A stretch of DNA of 64,000 bases from Zea mays (Eukaryota > Streptophyta > Magnoliopsida > Poales > Poaceae). The DNA lies in contig NC_050098.1 of NCBI RefSeq assembly GCF_902167145.1, positions 127,980,207 through 128,044,206 on the forward strand, read 5' to 3'. The notes below the pieces were generated by a model that searched no databases, was not told the DNA's origin, and worked only from the letters and a program-made list of their open reading frames with translations. This document shows, piece after piece, positions 48,204 to 57,556 of the stretch. Position numbers and translations under genes: made by a program. Each line of letters begins with the position of its first letter. Positions within the stretch are counted from its first letter, which is position 1.

Positions 48204-51103
48204 CTATTCTTCTCTAAGGACTTTTTCTGTGACTTCGTTCAATAGTTTATCGACGACTTCGTCGATAATGGAGTTCGCCATGCTTATAATATCAAGTGCT
48301 TCCTTCATTTATGGATCAGCTAGGGGATTGTACGGCTCCGGTGGCGGGGATAGTTCAGCTAAAGTAGGTAAACTGTTAGTTCGAAGCCACAAAGCAAGTA
48401 CCGAAGCCAAACAATCAAAAAACAATACCTATGCGCCTTTCGTGTTCAGCAGCCTCTTCAGCTCGCTTTGCTTCTGCCCGGGCGTCGTGGGTGTCTTTTT
48501 CATTCTTTTTTATAATTTTGTTAGCTAGCTCTCGGCCACTGTTCACCCAGACATCGGAATAAAACTTCCCGCCCACTAAAGTCGCTTCGGCTGAAGGATC
48601 CTTTGTGTCGTCTATGGAGAAGGTAGCTTCGGCCTGGGCTATAGCCTTAACGTGATCACATCCGGCCTTCTCCAGAATAGCTGCGATTCCCCGAGCGCCA
48701 GAGAAAGCACAAATATCCCCAAGATCATTCAATATTTCCTCGAAAGTTTCGGCTTCCCCACTTATCCATTCAATAACGCCCTCGGGGTCGCCTCGGATAA
48801 AATTTTCTTCAGAAGAGTAGGCGCCCACTTTGGAGAAGCTTCGACAAGTTTTTTATGAAGATCTTCAACCTCGGCTTTATGAGCTTCGACCTGAGCATTA
48901 CACTTAGCTTCGTCTTCTTTTATTTTATTCACCAATGAACTCAAAATCTTGTATTTTTCTAAACCTTCATTTCTTAGCTCAATTACCTCTGAGCGAAGGT
49001 TGCTGAGAGCTATTGTGCAACCATCGTCTTCGGCGCTCTTTTGTGCCCTCAAGGCATTGCTAAGAATTAAGCCCTGCAAGAAAAATAAATAATTAAGAAT
49101 AGCAATGAAATTCTTCATTTCCAATTGTAAAAGTTAACTTCTATACCTTTATACTGTTATACGCAAGACTATAAGCAAGATCATCCTTCGACATGGCCGA
49201 AAGGCCTTCTTCAAGCTTCGGAAATCCCAAACTTTTAGCTATCTCCCGGCAAACGGATATTTCTTTGTTGTCTGGGAGACAGTACAAAAAATCATCTTCG
49301 TTAGTGCCATTGAATACTAAGGCCCCTTTCAGATATTTCAGTTTTTGGGCGTAGTGTCTGGCTTCCAAGATTTTTTCTTCGGATAATTTTTCCCCGAAGC
49401 ATGTCGAACAATGTAATCAATATCTTCAACTAGGGCTTTGGGGACAGGAGATTTTGCTTTTTCTGCCATGTCTTGCCCTGCTTCCATGCCGGTATCTGAA
49501 GTTTGTTGATCAGCTTTATCTTCAGGCGCGACAGCCTTCGTCTCAATGGGCGCTGAAGGCCCAGCTTCGGCTTCGGCTTGGACTTTGGCAACTTCAGCAA
49601 TTTTCTTAGTAGGAGCAGGGCTCAAGGCCTTTGTGGTCTCCAAAACAGCGTCCAGCATGCTGGCCATCCTCCTCCTCTTGGGAGTTGTGGTAGGAGCCCT
49701 TTGCACCTTCGGCAATTTTGCCTCTACTGGTGGGATCAGAATTTCTGGCATTTTCACTGTTTTTTCCACCTGTGGCTCTTCGGCCTTATCATCCTTAGCT
49801 TCGGCTGGCCCGACTATAGGCACCTTCGGCACTACAATCGGCTCTTCAACGCTCTACACAATCGGAGCAGCTTGTTTTGCTTTGGCAGTTGAAGAGGTCC
49901 CTTCGCCAAATTCAGGCACTATGGCCGGTTCAATATATCACGGCCGGTGGGTCAGAACCTTCACTTTTTTGCCCTTTTGGCACAGCTGTGGTTGCCGAAG
50001 CGGCAGTCTTTCTCTTTTTCCTTGCCCTCGTAGCGGGTAGTGATAATCAGGGTATACAAAGCCAATCGCATCAAATATCATGTTCAATCTTTTCTTGCCC
50101 CGACCCCCGAAGGTTGCGGACAATGCATCATCTTCGGCCTTGGAATATGTCCCAAGCAGCTCATCACTGGTAGCTTCAATACATTTCAATCAATCATCAT
50201 TTGGCTCATCAAACTTCTCTCTAAATCTGAAGGTATACTTCAATTGAACCTGGCCACCTTCACTGAATTCGGCAGCAGTCTCCTTCGACAAATCCCAGCT
50301 CTCCACAAGTGGCCACACCCTGAAGGCTATGTGCTCTTGAATTATATCCCTTGTGCCAACGAAGGCACAAACATTGCTAAAGGCCTTCTGGCATGCTTCG
50401 ACGTCACTTTCAATAATGACCTTTGGCCTTCGAAGGCCGAAGCGAGACCAGATGGGGCGCTGGATAATTTCCTTGATGTCTTCCCTTTTAATTAAATCAT
50501 TTTAACGTAAAACCACTCCTCCATCCAGGCCCCGGGCCATCTTTTCCGCAATGTTGGCACCGGGTAGCTTGCATTAGAACGGGCAATGAACCCGTAACAA
50601 CCGAAGTTGTTGTGATATTGTTCTTTGTCGGTAGCCTTCATCTCGTATAATAGCTCATGCATGTTGCAGAAGCACTTCACGCTCGGCTCTAGCCCCTGGC
50701 TCCTTACAGCCCAGACAAACATCCCCATCCTGATTATAGCTTCAGGGGTAATCTGATGAAGAAAGATTTGGAATATCTTTAATACCTTGACCAAAAATTT
50801 ACTCAGTGGGAACCGAAGGCCTGCCTTCAAGAAGCTTTGGTAAATAACAACTTCGTTTTCCTCAGGAACAAGGGCAGTGTTGTCTCCTCCAACTCTGACA
50901 ATAGACATGTCGCGAAAATATCTCCCTCTCATGGTGTCAATATGACTTTGTTTGATAGTCATTTTTTCGAAGATAGTATGACTTGGCCGCCAGGGCCGAT
51001 CCTCAGAATCTTCATCCCCACTTTCCACGTCATAACTATCACTGTCATCAGAATCTTCGGATAAACCCTCTAGGATCTCCTTAGTAATTTTATCTGTATT
51101 CAT
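48204..51103 (-). pseudogene. B antisense gene, putative gypsy-type transposon protein, three exons, broken
   Basis: Counterpart of the A gene at 21114-24088. The start is ATG 51103 (MNTDKITKEILEGLSEDSDD), with the shared domain EVVIYQSFLKAGLRFPLSKF, HQITPEAIIRMGMFVWAVRS and FGCYGF. Exon 1 ends 49147 (GTATAG follows); exon 2 is 49073-48429 after ttgcag; exon 3 is 48358-48204 after actttag. Introns fall at the same protein positions as in A. Damage: a one-base loss near 50500, TGA near 50190 (TGG expected), frameshifts near 49400 and 48825, and TAA in exon 3 (CAA expected). The exon 2 product is a charged coiled coil. The protein is clearly diverged from A's, so the gene is old in this lineage. 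Confidence 0.8.
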
Positions 51104-51368
51104 TTTTGCATAGACTCATAAAACCCAGCGATGAAAGGATCCACAACTTTCTTCTCTTCATACAGCTTCTTCTCCTCGATTATTTTCTTCTCTTCAGTCA
51201 TCTTCTTCTCCCCACTCATCTTCTTCTCAAATTTGGAGCAAGCACGCCTTTAAACCGAAGCTCTAAAAGCTAGAAAATTAGGCGAGAGCTATTGAGCAAG
51301 AGCTAGAAATTTGAGAAAATAACACAAATAGCAGAAATAGCGCATCAAATGATGCCGCTGTGGGTTCA

Positions 51369-51376
51369 TATTTATA
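51369..51376 (-). promoter_or_regulatory. TATA box of B antisense gene
   Basis: The minus strand reads TATAAATA about 265 bp before the ATG at 51103, the same layout as in A. Confidence 0.65.
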
Positions 51377-51408
51377 CGCCTAGTGCTTTGCAACTTGGCG
51401 GGCCCCGT

Positions 51409-51413
51409 ATGTC
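51409..51413. repeat. Target duplication of C, left (atgtc)
   Basis: Identical to 63894-63898. Confidence 0.94.
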
Positions 51414-51699
51414 TGTAACGCCCTGAATTTGGGGGTAGAATTTTTTCTTCTTTTCTCTCACCAAATTCGGGCGTTACCCTTTCCTTTCCCTTTTCTCCTC
51501 GCTAAACCTTGATCTTTTTCCAAAGTTATAGCGGGACTCGGCTTGGGATCCCGTGTAAAGCAAAACCCTAAAATACTTTATTTTGTGTGATGCACCATGC
51601 CGAACCATGCATACTTTTGATTGTTTAAAATGTAAATGCATTCATCTAGAGAAAATAGATTTTTAGATAAAGGAAAACCTTTTTCTTCTCTCTTCCCCC

Positions 51700-52520
51700 C
51701 TCCTTCCCCATTTTTGGCCCAACCGCCCCCTCGCGCCCGGCCCAGCCGGCCGGCCCAGCCGCGCCCCCCCTCCCCCTTCCCTCCCCCGGCGTGGGCCGCC
51801 CCAGCCGACCCAGCCCCCCCCACCCCCGCGCGCCCCATTTGGGCCCAAAGCGGCCCAGCCGCCCCCTCCCCCTCCTCCCAAACTCTCTCTCTCCCCTCTC
51901 CTGCGGGCCCCGCCCGTCATCCCCTCCCCTGCCCTAACTGCGCCCCCTCCCCTGCGCGGTAGGTCCCCCCCTCCTCCCTCTCCTCTCCCCCCTCCCTCCC
52001 TCTCCCCGGCCATGGCGCCCCAGCCCCGGCCATGGTGCCCGCGCCCGGCTCGGCCGCTCCCGCCCCGTCCCCGACCTCGACCGCCCCGCCCGGCTCGGCC
52101 GCCCCGCGCCCGCCCCGGCGAGCCCCGCCTCGTCCCCGACCTCGCGCCGCCCCCGGCGAGCCGCCCCCGTCCCGCGCCCGGCCACGCCTTGGCTCCGGCC
52201 ATGGCGCCGCCGCCCCGGCCCCGGTCGCCCTCGCCCCGTGCACGCCGCCCGGCCCCACCTCGGCCCCGGCCGCGCCGTCTCGCGCCGCCCGGCCCCCGTC
52301 CTGGCCGCATCGCCCCGTGCCCGGCCGCCGCGCCCGGTCGTGCCGCCCCGACCCCGGCTGCGCCACCCCGGCCGTGCCCCCGCCCCGCCCGTGCTTCGCC
52401 CCGCCCGTGCGCCGTGCTCGCCCGCCCGCCCCGACGTGCCTTGCTCGCGTCGTGACGGCCCCGGCGCGGCCTCGAGCTTGGCCCAGTGTGCCTATGGCAC
52501 GCGGCCTTGAGCTCGGCTAG
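51700..52520. other. GC-rich island in C 5' LTR
   Basis: Very high GC with runs of ccgcccc and cggcc and dense CpG. Long frames exist on both strands, but they differ from those of the other LTR copy (about 61000-61920), which is longer by about 120-140 bp here. I therefore read it as non-coding or as a first exon with unstable repeats, not as a conserved protein. Confidence 0.7.
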
Positions 52521-53057
52521 CGCGCGGCCCCGACGTGCGCACGGCTAGTTCACGGCGTGTGCGTGCGGCCTTGCGCGCATGCTCACGTAATGCGCAGTGC
52601 CTTGGCACGACTCGTCATGCCCTCGTCTACCCATGGACGTGCCCATCTACCCCCCCTCTATATTTTATGCGCGCTAATCACGTTGTGCATGTTAATGAAA
52701 TAGGAAACTCAATTTAGAAATTGGTTACGTTAGTTAATTTATATAGCTAATCGTCTATCTCACTTAATGTTAACCTACTAAAAGTGGTCACGTTTCTATT
52801 AGTGCATGTAGCTAATCCTTATTATTGGAGCTAAGTAGAACTAGAGCACGTAACGTCTAGTTATTCTTCTACCCGTAATGCGCCTCGAGCATAAGCTTAA
52901 ACCCCTGCGAGACCTTTCCCCGTTTCTTTCTAACCATGGTAAATGCAATACCGCATGTCATATTCTATGCATGTTTAATCTACTTGTTCTCTTGTATGGT
53001 GTACTATTGGTTTCCTAATTTCAATGGATGGATGTATGTATGTTTGCACTCGCATAG

Positions 53058-53126
53058 AGAACGATCCGGTTGAAGAGCCCGAGGAACTAGCAGGAGAAGC
53101 CCCTAAGCAGCAGTCAGTTGGTGGAG
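53058..53126 (+). other. Candidate LTR exon alpha in C
   Basis: 69 bp after ttgcactcgcatag and before the GC-type donor GCAAGT. Open in one frame (NDPVEEPEELAGEAP...), acidic, with 2 bases at the start and 1 at the end as split codons. The 3' LTR copy is 62496-62564; it differs by one Lys/Glu change and one silent change. Confidence 0.5.
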
Positions 53127-53847
53127 GCAAGTGTCCCTTGACATATCTCTGTCCTATTCATTCTTTAATTCACCTCCCGCATTACACATTTATGCCTAAG
53201 GATGTACTAGCTTTGTTATCCATATCCTTGTTTACCTATTTGGGTTGGATTATTATTGTTTAGCTTTATGCTATTGCTCAACTATAATCAATGAACATGA
53301 TGAGATTATCTATGATACGCTGTTTTCCCCCTCTTCTTATTATGATGTTCTACTTGTGGCCTTTAAGGGTGCTCGAGCGGTTTCTCGAGTGCCTCTCCGT
53401 AAGGACATGTTCTTTGGATGACCGCCCGGGAAAACAGTACAACCATGAGGGTGGAATAGGGTGCCCTTAGCTGAATAATCAGAGGATCCGGGGTGTAGTT
53501 CGCTTAGCCGTTGTGCCGTCAATGGGGCTCGGTGTATGCGGCTCGCTCTGCCAAGTTTGGGTTCGCCCCTTGGGGAGGAGTGCGGTGCATTTAGGAAACC
53601 TAACGGGCGGCTACAGCCCCGGGGAATCTTTGTAAAGGCTACATAGTGATGCCCTGCTGGGTCACCTTGGTAGTGATCAATGGAGAGTCATGATCTCCAG
53701 GCAGAAAAGGAATCACGACTTGTGGGTAAAGTGCACAACCTCTGCAGAGTGTTTGAAAACTGATATATCAGCCGTGCTCGCGGTTATGAGCGGCCAAGGG
53801 AGCTCCAGTGATTAGTGGTACTTGATCAGAGACATTTTGGTTTACAG

Positions 53848-53889
53848 GTGGCAATGAGACTGATGGTTTTGGTTATGACTATGGTGCTG
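53848..53889 (+). other. Candidate LTR exon beta in C
   Basis: 42 bp after ttttggtttacag and before the strong donor GTAAGT. Continues the phase of alpha (GGNETDGFGYDYGA). The identical copy is at 63286-63327. Confidence 0.5.
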
Positions 53890-54113
53890 GTAAGTGGTAT
53901 TCTTTCCGTTTGGAAAGGGTACATCGGGCTAATAACTTGGGTTAATACTAAAACCTGGCTTTCTACTAGTAAATAATAATCTGACCAACTAAAAGCAACT
54001 GCTTGACTTATCCCCACATAAAGCTAGTCCACTATAGCCAAACATGATACTTGCTGAGTATGTTAATGTGTACTCACCCTTGCTCTACACACCAAACCCC
54101 CCCCCATCCCTAG

Positions 54114-54199
54114 GTTGTCAGCATTGCAACCACTGCTCAGGAGAAGATGAAGCCGTGGAAGGAGACTTCCAGGAGTTCCAAGACTACGACGAGTTCTAG
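54114..54199 (+). other. Candidate LTR exon gamma in C, with stop codon
   Basis: It follows CTCAC (54073-54077), a C-rich tract and AG (54112-54113). In the phase set by beta it reads GCQHCNHCSGEDEAVEGDFQ then EFQDYDEF and TAG at 54197. Copy in the 3' LTR: 63551-63636. The first codon differs between copies but remains glycine (GGT/GGA). Confidence 0.5.
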
Positions 54200-54461
54200 G
54201 CGTGGGTTAGCGGCAACCCCCAGTCGGCTGCCTGTGAAGGCCGCGTTTATCTACGTTTCGTTTTCGCACTTTGATTTATTGTAAAAACTATGTGGATGTC
54301 TCAGACATATGATGTAATCGACTACTATTTCCCTTTTTAATACTATTTGAGCACTGTGTGATGATGTCCATGTTATGTAACTGCTGTGTACGTGAATTGC
54401 TGATCCTGGCACGTACATGGTTCGCATTCGGTTTGTCTTCTAAAACCGGGTGTGACATAAG

Positions 54462-54472
54462 TGGTATCAAAG
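54462..54472 (+). other. C primer binding site
   Basis: TGGTATCAAAG, 4 bp after the LTR, a tRNA-iMet-type site with one change, as in G. Confidence 0.88.
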
Positions 54473-54717
54473 TCGTGCTGACTGTAGGACCGCTAACCTA
54501 GAGTAGAATGGTCGTTCTAAGGATTATAGACCTCTGTCCCTGCCTTGACTTTGATATCCCTTCAAAAGTTGGTCATATCGACCAAACCTATGTTCTATTA
54601 TATATTATACCTTGCTGAAAATTATGTTTCATTCTAATCCTTCATTTATTCATGGTTCATTACTTGCTGGTCATATTAATTCTGTTCTCACTCTTTTGCT
54701 TGCGGTGTCTTTTGTAG

Positions 54718-55731
54718 ATGGCTCGTCTTAGACACACTGCACGAAAGTCCGTCATCCCCTTCTTACCCTCCCGCTTTGCTGAGCGTCCGCTTCGCCGTCC
54801 CGTGGCCGGTCAGTCCAGTCACTTGGAGAGGCTGCACCACCACCTGCATGAGGAGCAGGAGCGTCGACGACAGGAGCAGCAGGGCTCTTCCTTCTCGCTC
54901 CAGCAGGAGATAGAGTTCGTGAGGAGCTGCTCCCCTGTGCTTCCTCTGGAGGCGCCCCCTGCACCACCACTGGGCGCCCCAGCCTCTGGAGTAGCTACTG
55001 GAGGAGACCCAGACGACGGAGGTGGCGACGATAGCTCGAGCCACGACACCGACTTTTCTGCTGACCAGGAGCCGGAAGGATGGGTTGCTCGACCCATCAC
55101 TCGCGACGCTGCTCGCGGGTGTCACTTCCATGACGCGCTCGACACCCTGCTACGTCGAGCACTTAACCGGCGTACATGGTCTATCGAGTATCGCTGCGTG
55201 GTCTACCAGCATAGTCCCGGGGTCTACCCGGACCGCTGGGAAGCGACCTATTTGGTGCGCCGTCCGGAGAACAGTCTCCAGGGTGCTGAGGTCTGCTCAG
55301 AGCACTATTCTATCTCTGAGTGGGACTCAGCTGAGGCGGCCATGCAATATGCTGCACGGCGTGCGTTTTCGCACTACTGCTCGGTTCTCGGTGGGGTAGC
55401 TGACGGTCTCGACCTGAAGTATTACCCCTGCCGTCCATCTGGCAGCACAGGAGGCGTGATTGTTTCACCTGTCGGTGAGGGCAATCCTAGGTTGAGCAGC
55501 ACAGTCAACCTAGCCGCCGTGCTAAACACGGAGCTGGACCATGCGCTAGACGAGCTGAGTAGGGCTCGTGCTGAGATCGCCCTGCTGCGGGCTGAGCGCG
55601 CGGAACGTCATCACCTGGATGATGGTTCCCCCGCTCCCGTCGGGACTCAGCACCCGTACCGCTCACCTCGGTGTGGACGCCAGTCTTATGGCAATCCCGA
55701 CTGCAAGACCAAGATAAATCTAGAACCATAG
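54718..55731 (+). CDS. C accessory ORF between 5' LTR and gag
   Basis: A 337-codon open frame in the sense direction. Its ATG directly follows a pyrimidine-rich tract ending tttgtag. The N-terminal 70 residues are arginine/glutamine-rich (LERLHHHLHEEQERRRQEQQ). Then comes an acidic/proline stretch, a central region with RTWSIEYRCVVYQHSPGVYP, WEATYLVRR and AAMQYAARRAFSHYC, and a C-terminal coiled coil (LDHALDELSRARAEIALLRA). No gag, enzyme or membrane motif. An extra ORF before gag has been reported for some rice Gypsy elements (RIRE3/RIRE8, from memory). It is unbroken although gag and pol carry many stops. The function is unknown. Confidence 0.75.
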   Translation: MARLRHTARKSVIPFLPSRFAERPLRRPVAGQSSHLERLHHHLHEEQERRRQEQQGSSFSLQQEIEFVRSCSPVLPLEAPPAPPLGAPASGVATGGDPDDGGGDDSSSHDTDFSADQEPEGWVARPITRDAARGCHFHDALDTLLRRALNRRTWSIEYRCVVYQHSPGVYPDRWEATYLVRRPENSLQGAEVCSEHYSISEWDSAEAAMQYAARRAFSHYCSVLGGVADGLDLKYYPCRPSGSTGGVIVSPVGEGNPRLSSTVNLAAVLNTELDHALDELSRARAEIALLRAERAERHHLDDGSPAPVGTQHPYRSPRCGRQSYGNPDCKTKINLEP

Positions 55732-56134
55732 ATCATTAGAGTCGGATCTTGTAATTAATACGAAATATATACGTAGAAGCTACAGTCTTAGCGTTAGTCT
55801 CGCTCTTAGTTAGTCTTAGTTAGACAGGATAGTTTGCTATATCTTGTGCATTTATGTTTGTCATGATGAACTATGTTTGGTTTGGATCTTTGTAATGACT
55901 GTCACCAGAGTGCGGGTATCCCCTGCATTTTGGTTTACCTGTTATGTTAATGGAGTTAGTTATCTAGTTGGGAAGCCTTTTATTCCACTTTCCTCTTTAT
56001 CTGAGAAGCTGTGTTGGTCTGTGTTGGAGATCAGTGAAGATGCTCATCTGTTCAATGTGGTGGAGAATTCTATACTCTTTTCTTATGCTGCAAGATTTGC
56101 AAGATCAGTTCTGATGTGTGATTGCATTCTGCAG
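55732..56134 (+). other. C spacer between accessory ORF and gag
   Basis: 403 bp, AT/T-rich, intron-like base composition. It ends ttgcattctgcag directly before the gag ATG. No conserved frame was recognised. Confidence 0.6.
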
Positions 56135-57556
56135 ATGTCAGAGAACAGGCGTAGAGGAGGAAGGCGTGCTCAGCAGGAGCAAGCCGCTCAGCAGGAAGAG
56201 GTACCCCAGCAACAGCAGCTACCGCCCCCGCCCCCGATGTCCATCGAGCAGATGTTTCTGATGTAGACTCAGGCAGTTCAAGCCATCGGTCAGACTCTGG
56301 CCGCCATTCAGCAGCAGCAGCAGGCACCACCTCAGCCTTAGATGCCTCAGATGCCCAGGGACAAGCGTGCCGAATTCATGAGAGGTCATCCACCAATGTT
56401 CGCTCACTCCTCTGACCCGATGGATGCTGAAGACTAGCTGCGCACTGTGGAGCGGGAGTTGCATACGGCTTAGTGCAATGACAGGGAGAAAGTCCTGTAT
56501 GGTCCTCGTCTGTTGAGAGGAGCAGCTCAGTCATGGTGGGAGTCTTATCTCGTCACCCATGCCAACCCCGACACCATCACCTGGGAAGAGTTCAGAGGTA
56601 GCTTTCGTCAGTACCATGTGCCTGCAGGTCTGATGACAGTGAAGAAGGAGGAGTTCCTGGCCCTCAAGCAAGGGTCATCGTCTGTCAGTGAGTACCGGGA
56701 CAGGTTTCTGCAGTTGTCTCGCTATGCTCCTGAACATGTCAACACCGACGCCAAGCGACAGTACCGTTTCCTGAGAGGCTTGGTTGATCCTCTGCAGTAC
56801 CAACTGATGAATCACACCTTCCCGACATTCCAGCACCTGATTGACAGGGCAATCATGACAGATAGGAAGCGTAAGGAAATGAAGGATCGTAAGCGCAAGA
56901 TCAGTGGACCCCAGCCTGGAAGCAGCAATCGTCCTCGTTTCTCAGGCAATCAACCTCAGCAGTTCAGACAGAACCAGCGTCCACCTCAGCATCAGCAGTT
57001 CCAAAGGCAGTATCCTCAGCACCAGTATCAGAACCGTCAGAGCAATCAGTCAGGAAGTCAGTTTCAGAGGCAGAATCAGCAGGCGCCTCGTCTTCCTGCC
57101 CCAGCCGCCCAGCAGAACAGTCAGGCAGCACCAGCTCAGGTTGGAAATAGAGCATGTTTCCACTGTGGAGAGCAAGGCCACTGGGTGATGCAATGTCCGA
57201 AGAAGGCAGCCTAGCAGCAGTCAGGCCCCAATGCCCCAGCGAAGCAGAGCGTGTCTCAGCCTGGAGCGGGCAACCGCTCTCAGCCACGCTATAATCATGG
57301 AAGACTGAACCACTTGGAGGCTGAAGCAGTTCAGGAGGCCCCCGACATGATAGTAGGTATGTTCCCAGTCGACTCCCATATTGCAGCAGTGTTATTTGAT
57401 ACTGGAGCAACGCATTCTTTCATTACTGCATCATGGGTAGAAGCACATAATCTCCCAATTACTACCATGTCAACCCCCATTCAAATTGACTCAGCCGGTG
57501 GTAGAATTCGAGCCGATAGCATTTGTTTGAATATAAATGTGGAAATAAGGGGATAG
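56135..57556 (+). pseudogene. C gag and protease start, broken
   Basis: ATG 56135 (MSENRRRGGRRAQQEQAAQQ). The gag core follows (SWWESYLVTHANPDTITWEE; EEFLALKQGSSSVSEYRDRF), then a glutamine-rich linker, the CCHC knuckle CFHCGEQGHWVMQC and protease with VLFDTGATHSFIT. Stops at 56264, 56339, 56435, 56471 and 57212 are all TAG, four fitting CAG and one (56435) TGG. The gag frame ends at 57556 and pol continues one base out of register, from a frameshift near 57545. gag and pol were probably one frame originally, as in most chromoviruses. Confidence 0.9.

Larger units (their letters stand above)
51414..54457 (+). repeat. C 5' LTR
   Basis: 3,044 bp. It has an AT-richer start, a GC-rich island (about 51700-52520), then a mixed 3' half with the block cccgggaaaacagt shared with E and F, and candidate exons alpha, beta and gamma. 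Confidence 0.95.

Noticed and set aside
52012..52520. Long frames (up to 215 codons) on both strands in the GC-rich part of C LTRs
   Set aside because: High GC removes stop codons from all frames. The other LTR copy has different frames because of indels, so no protein is conserved.
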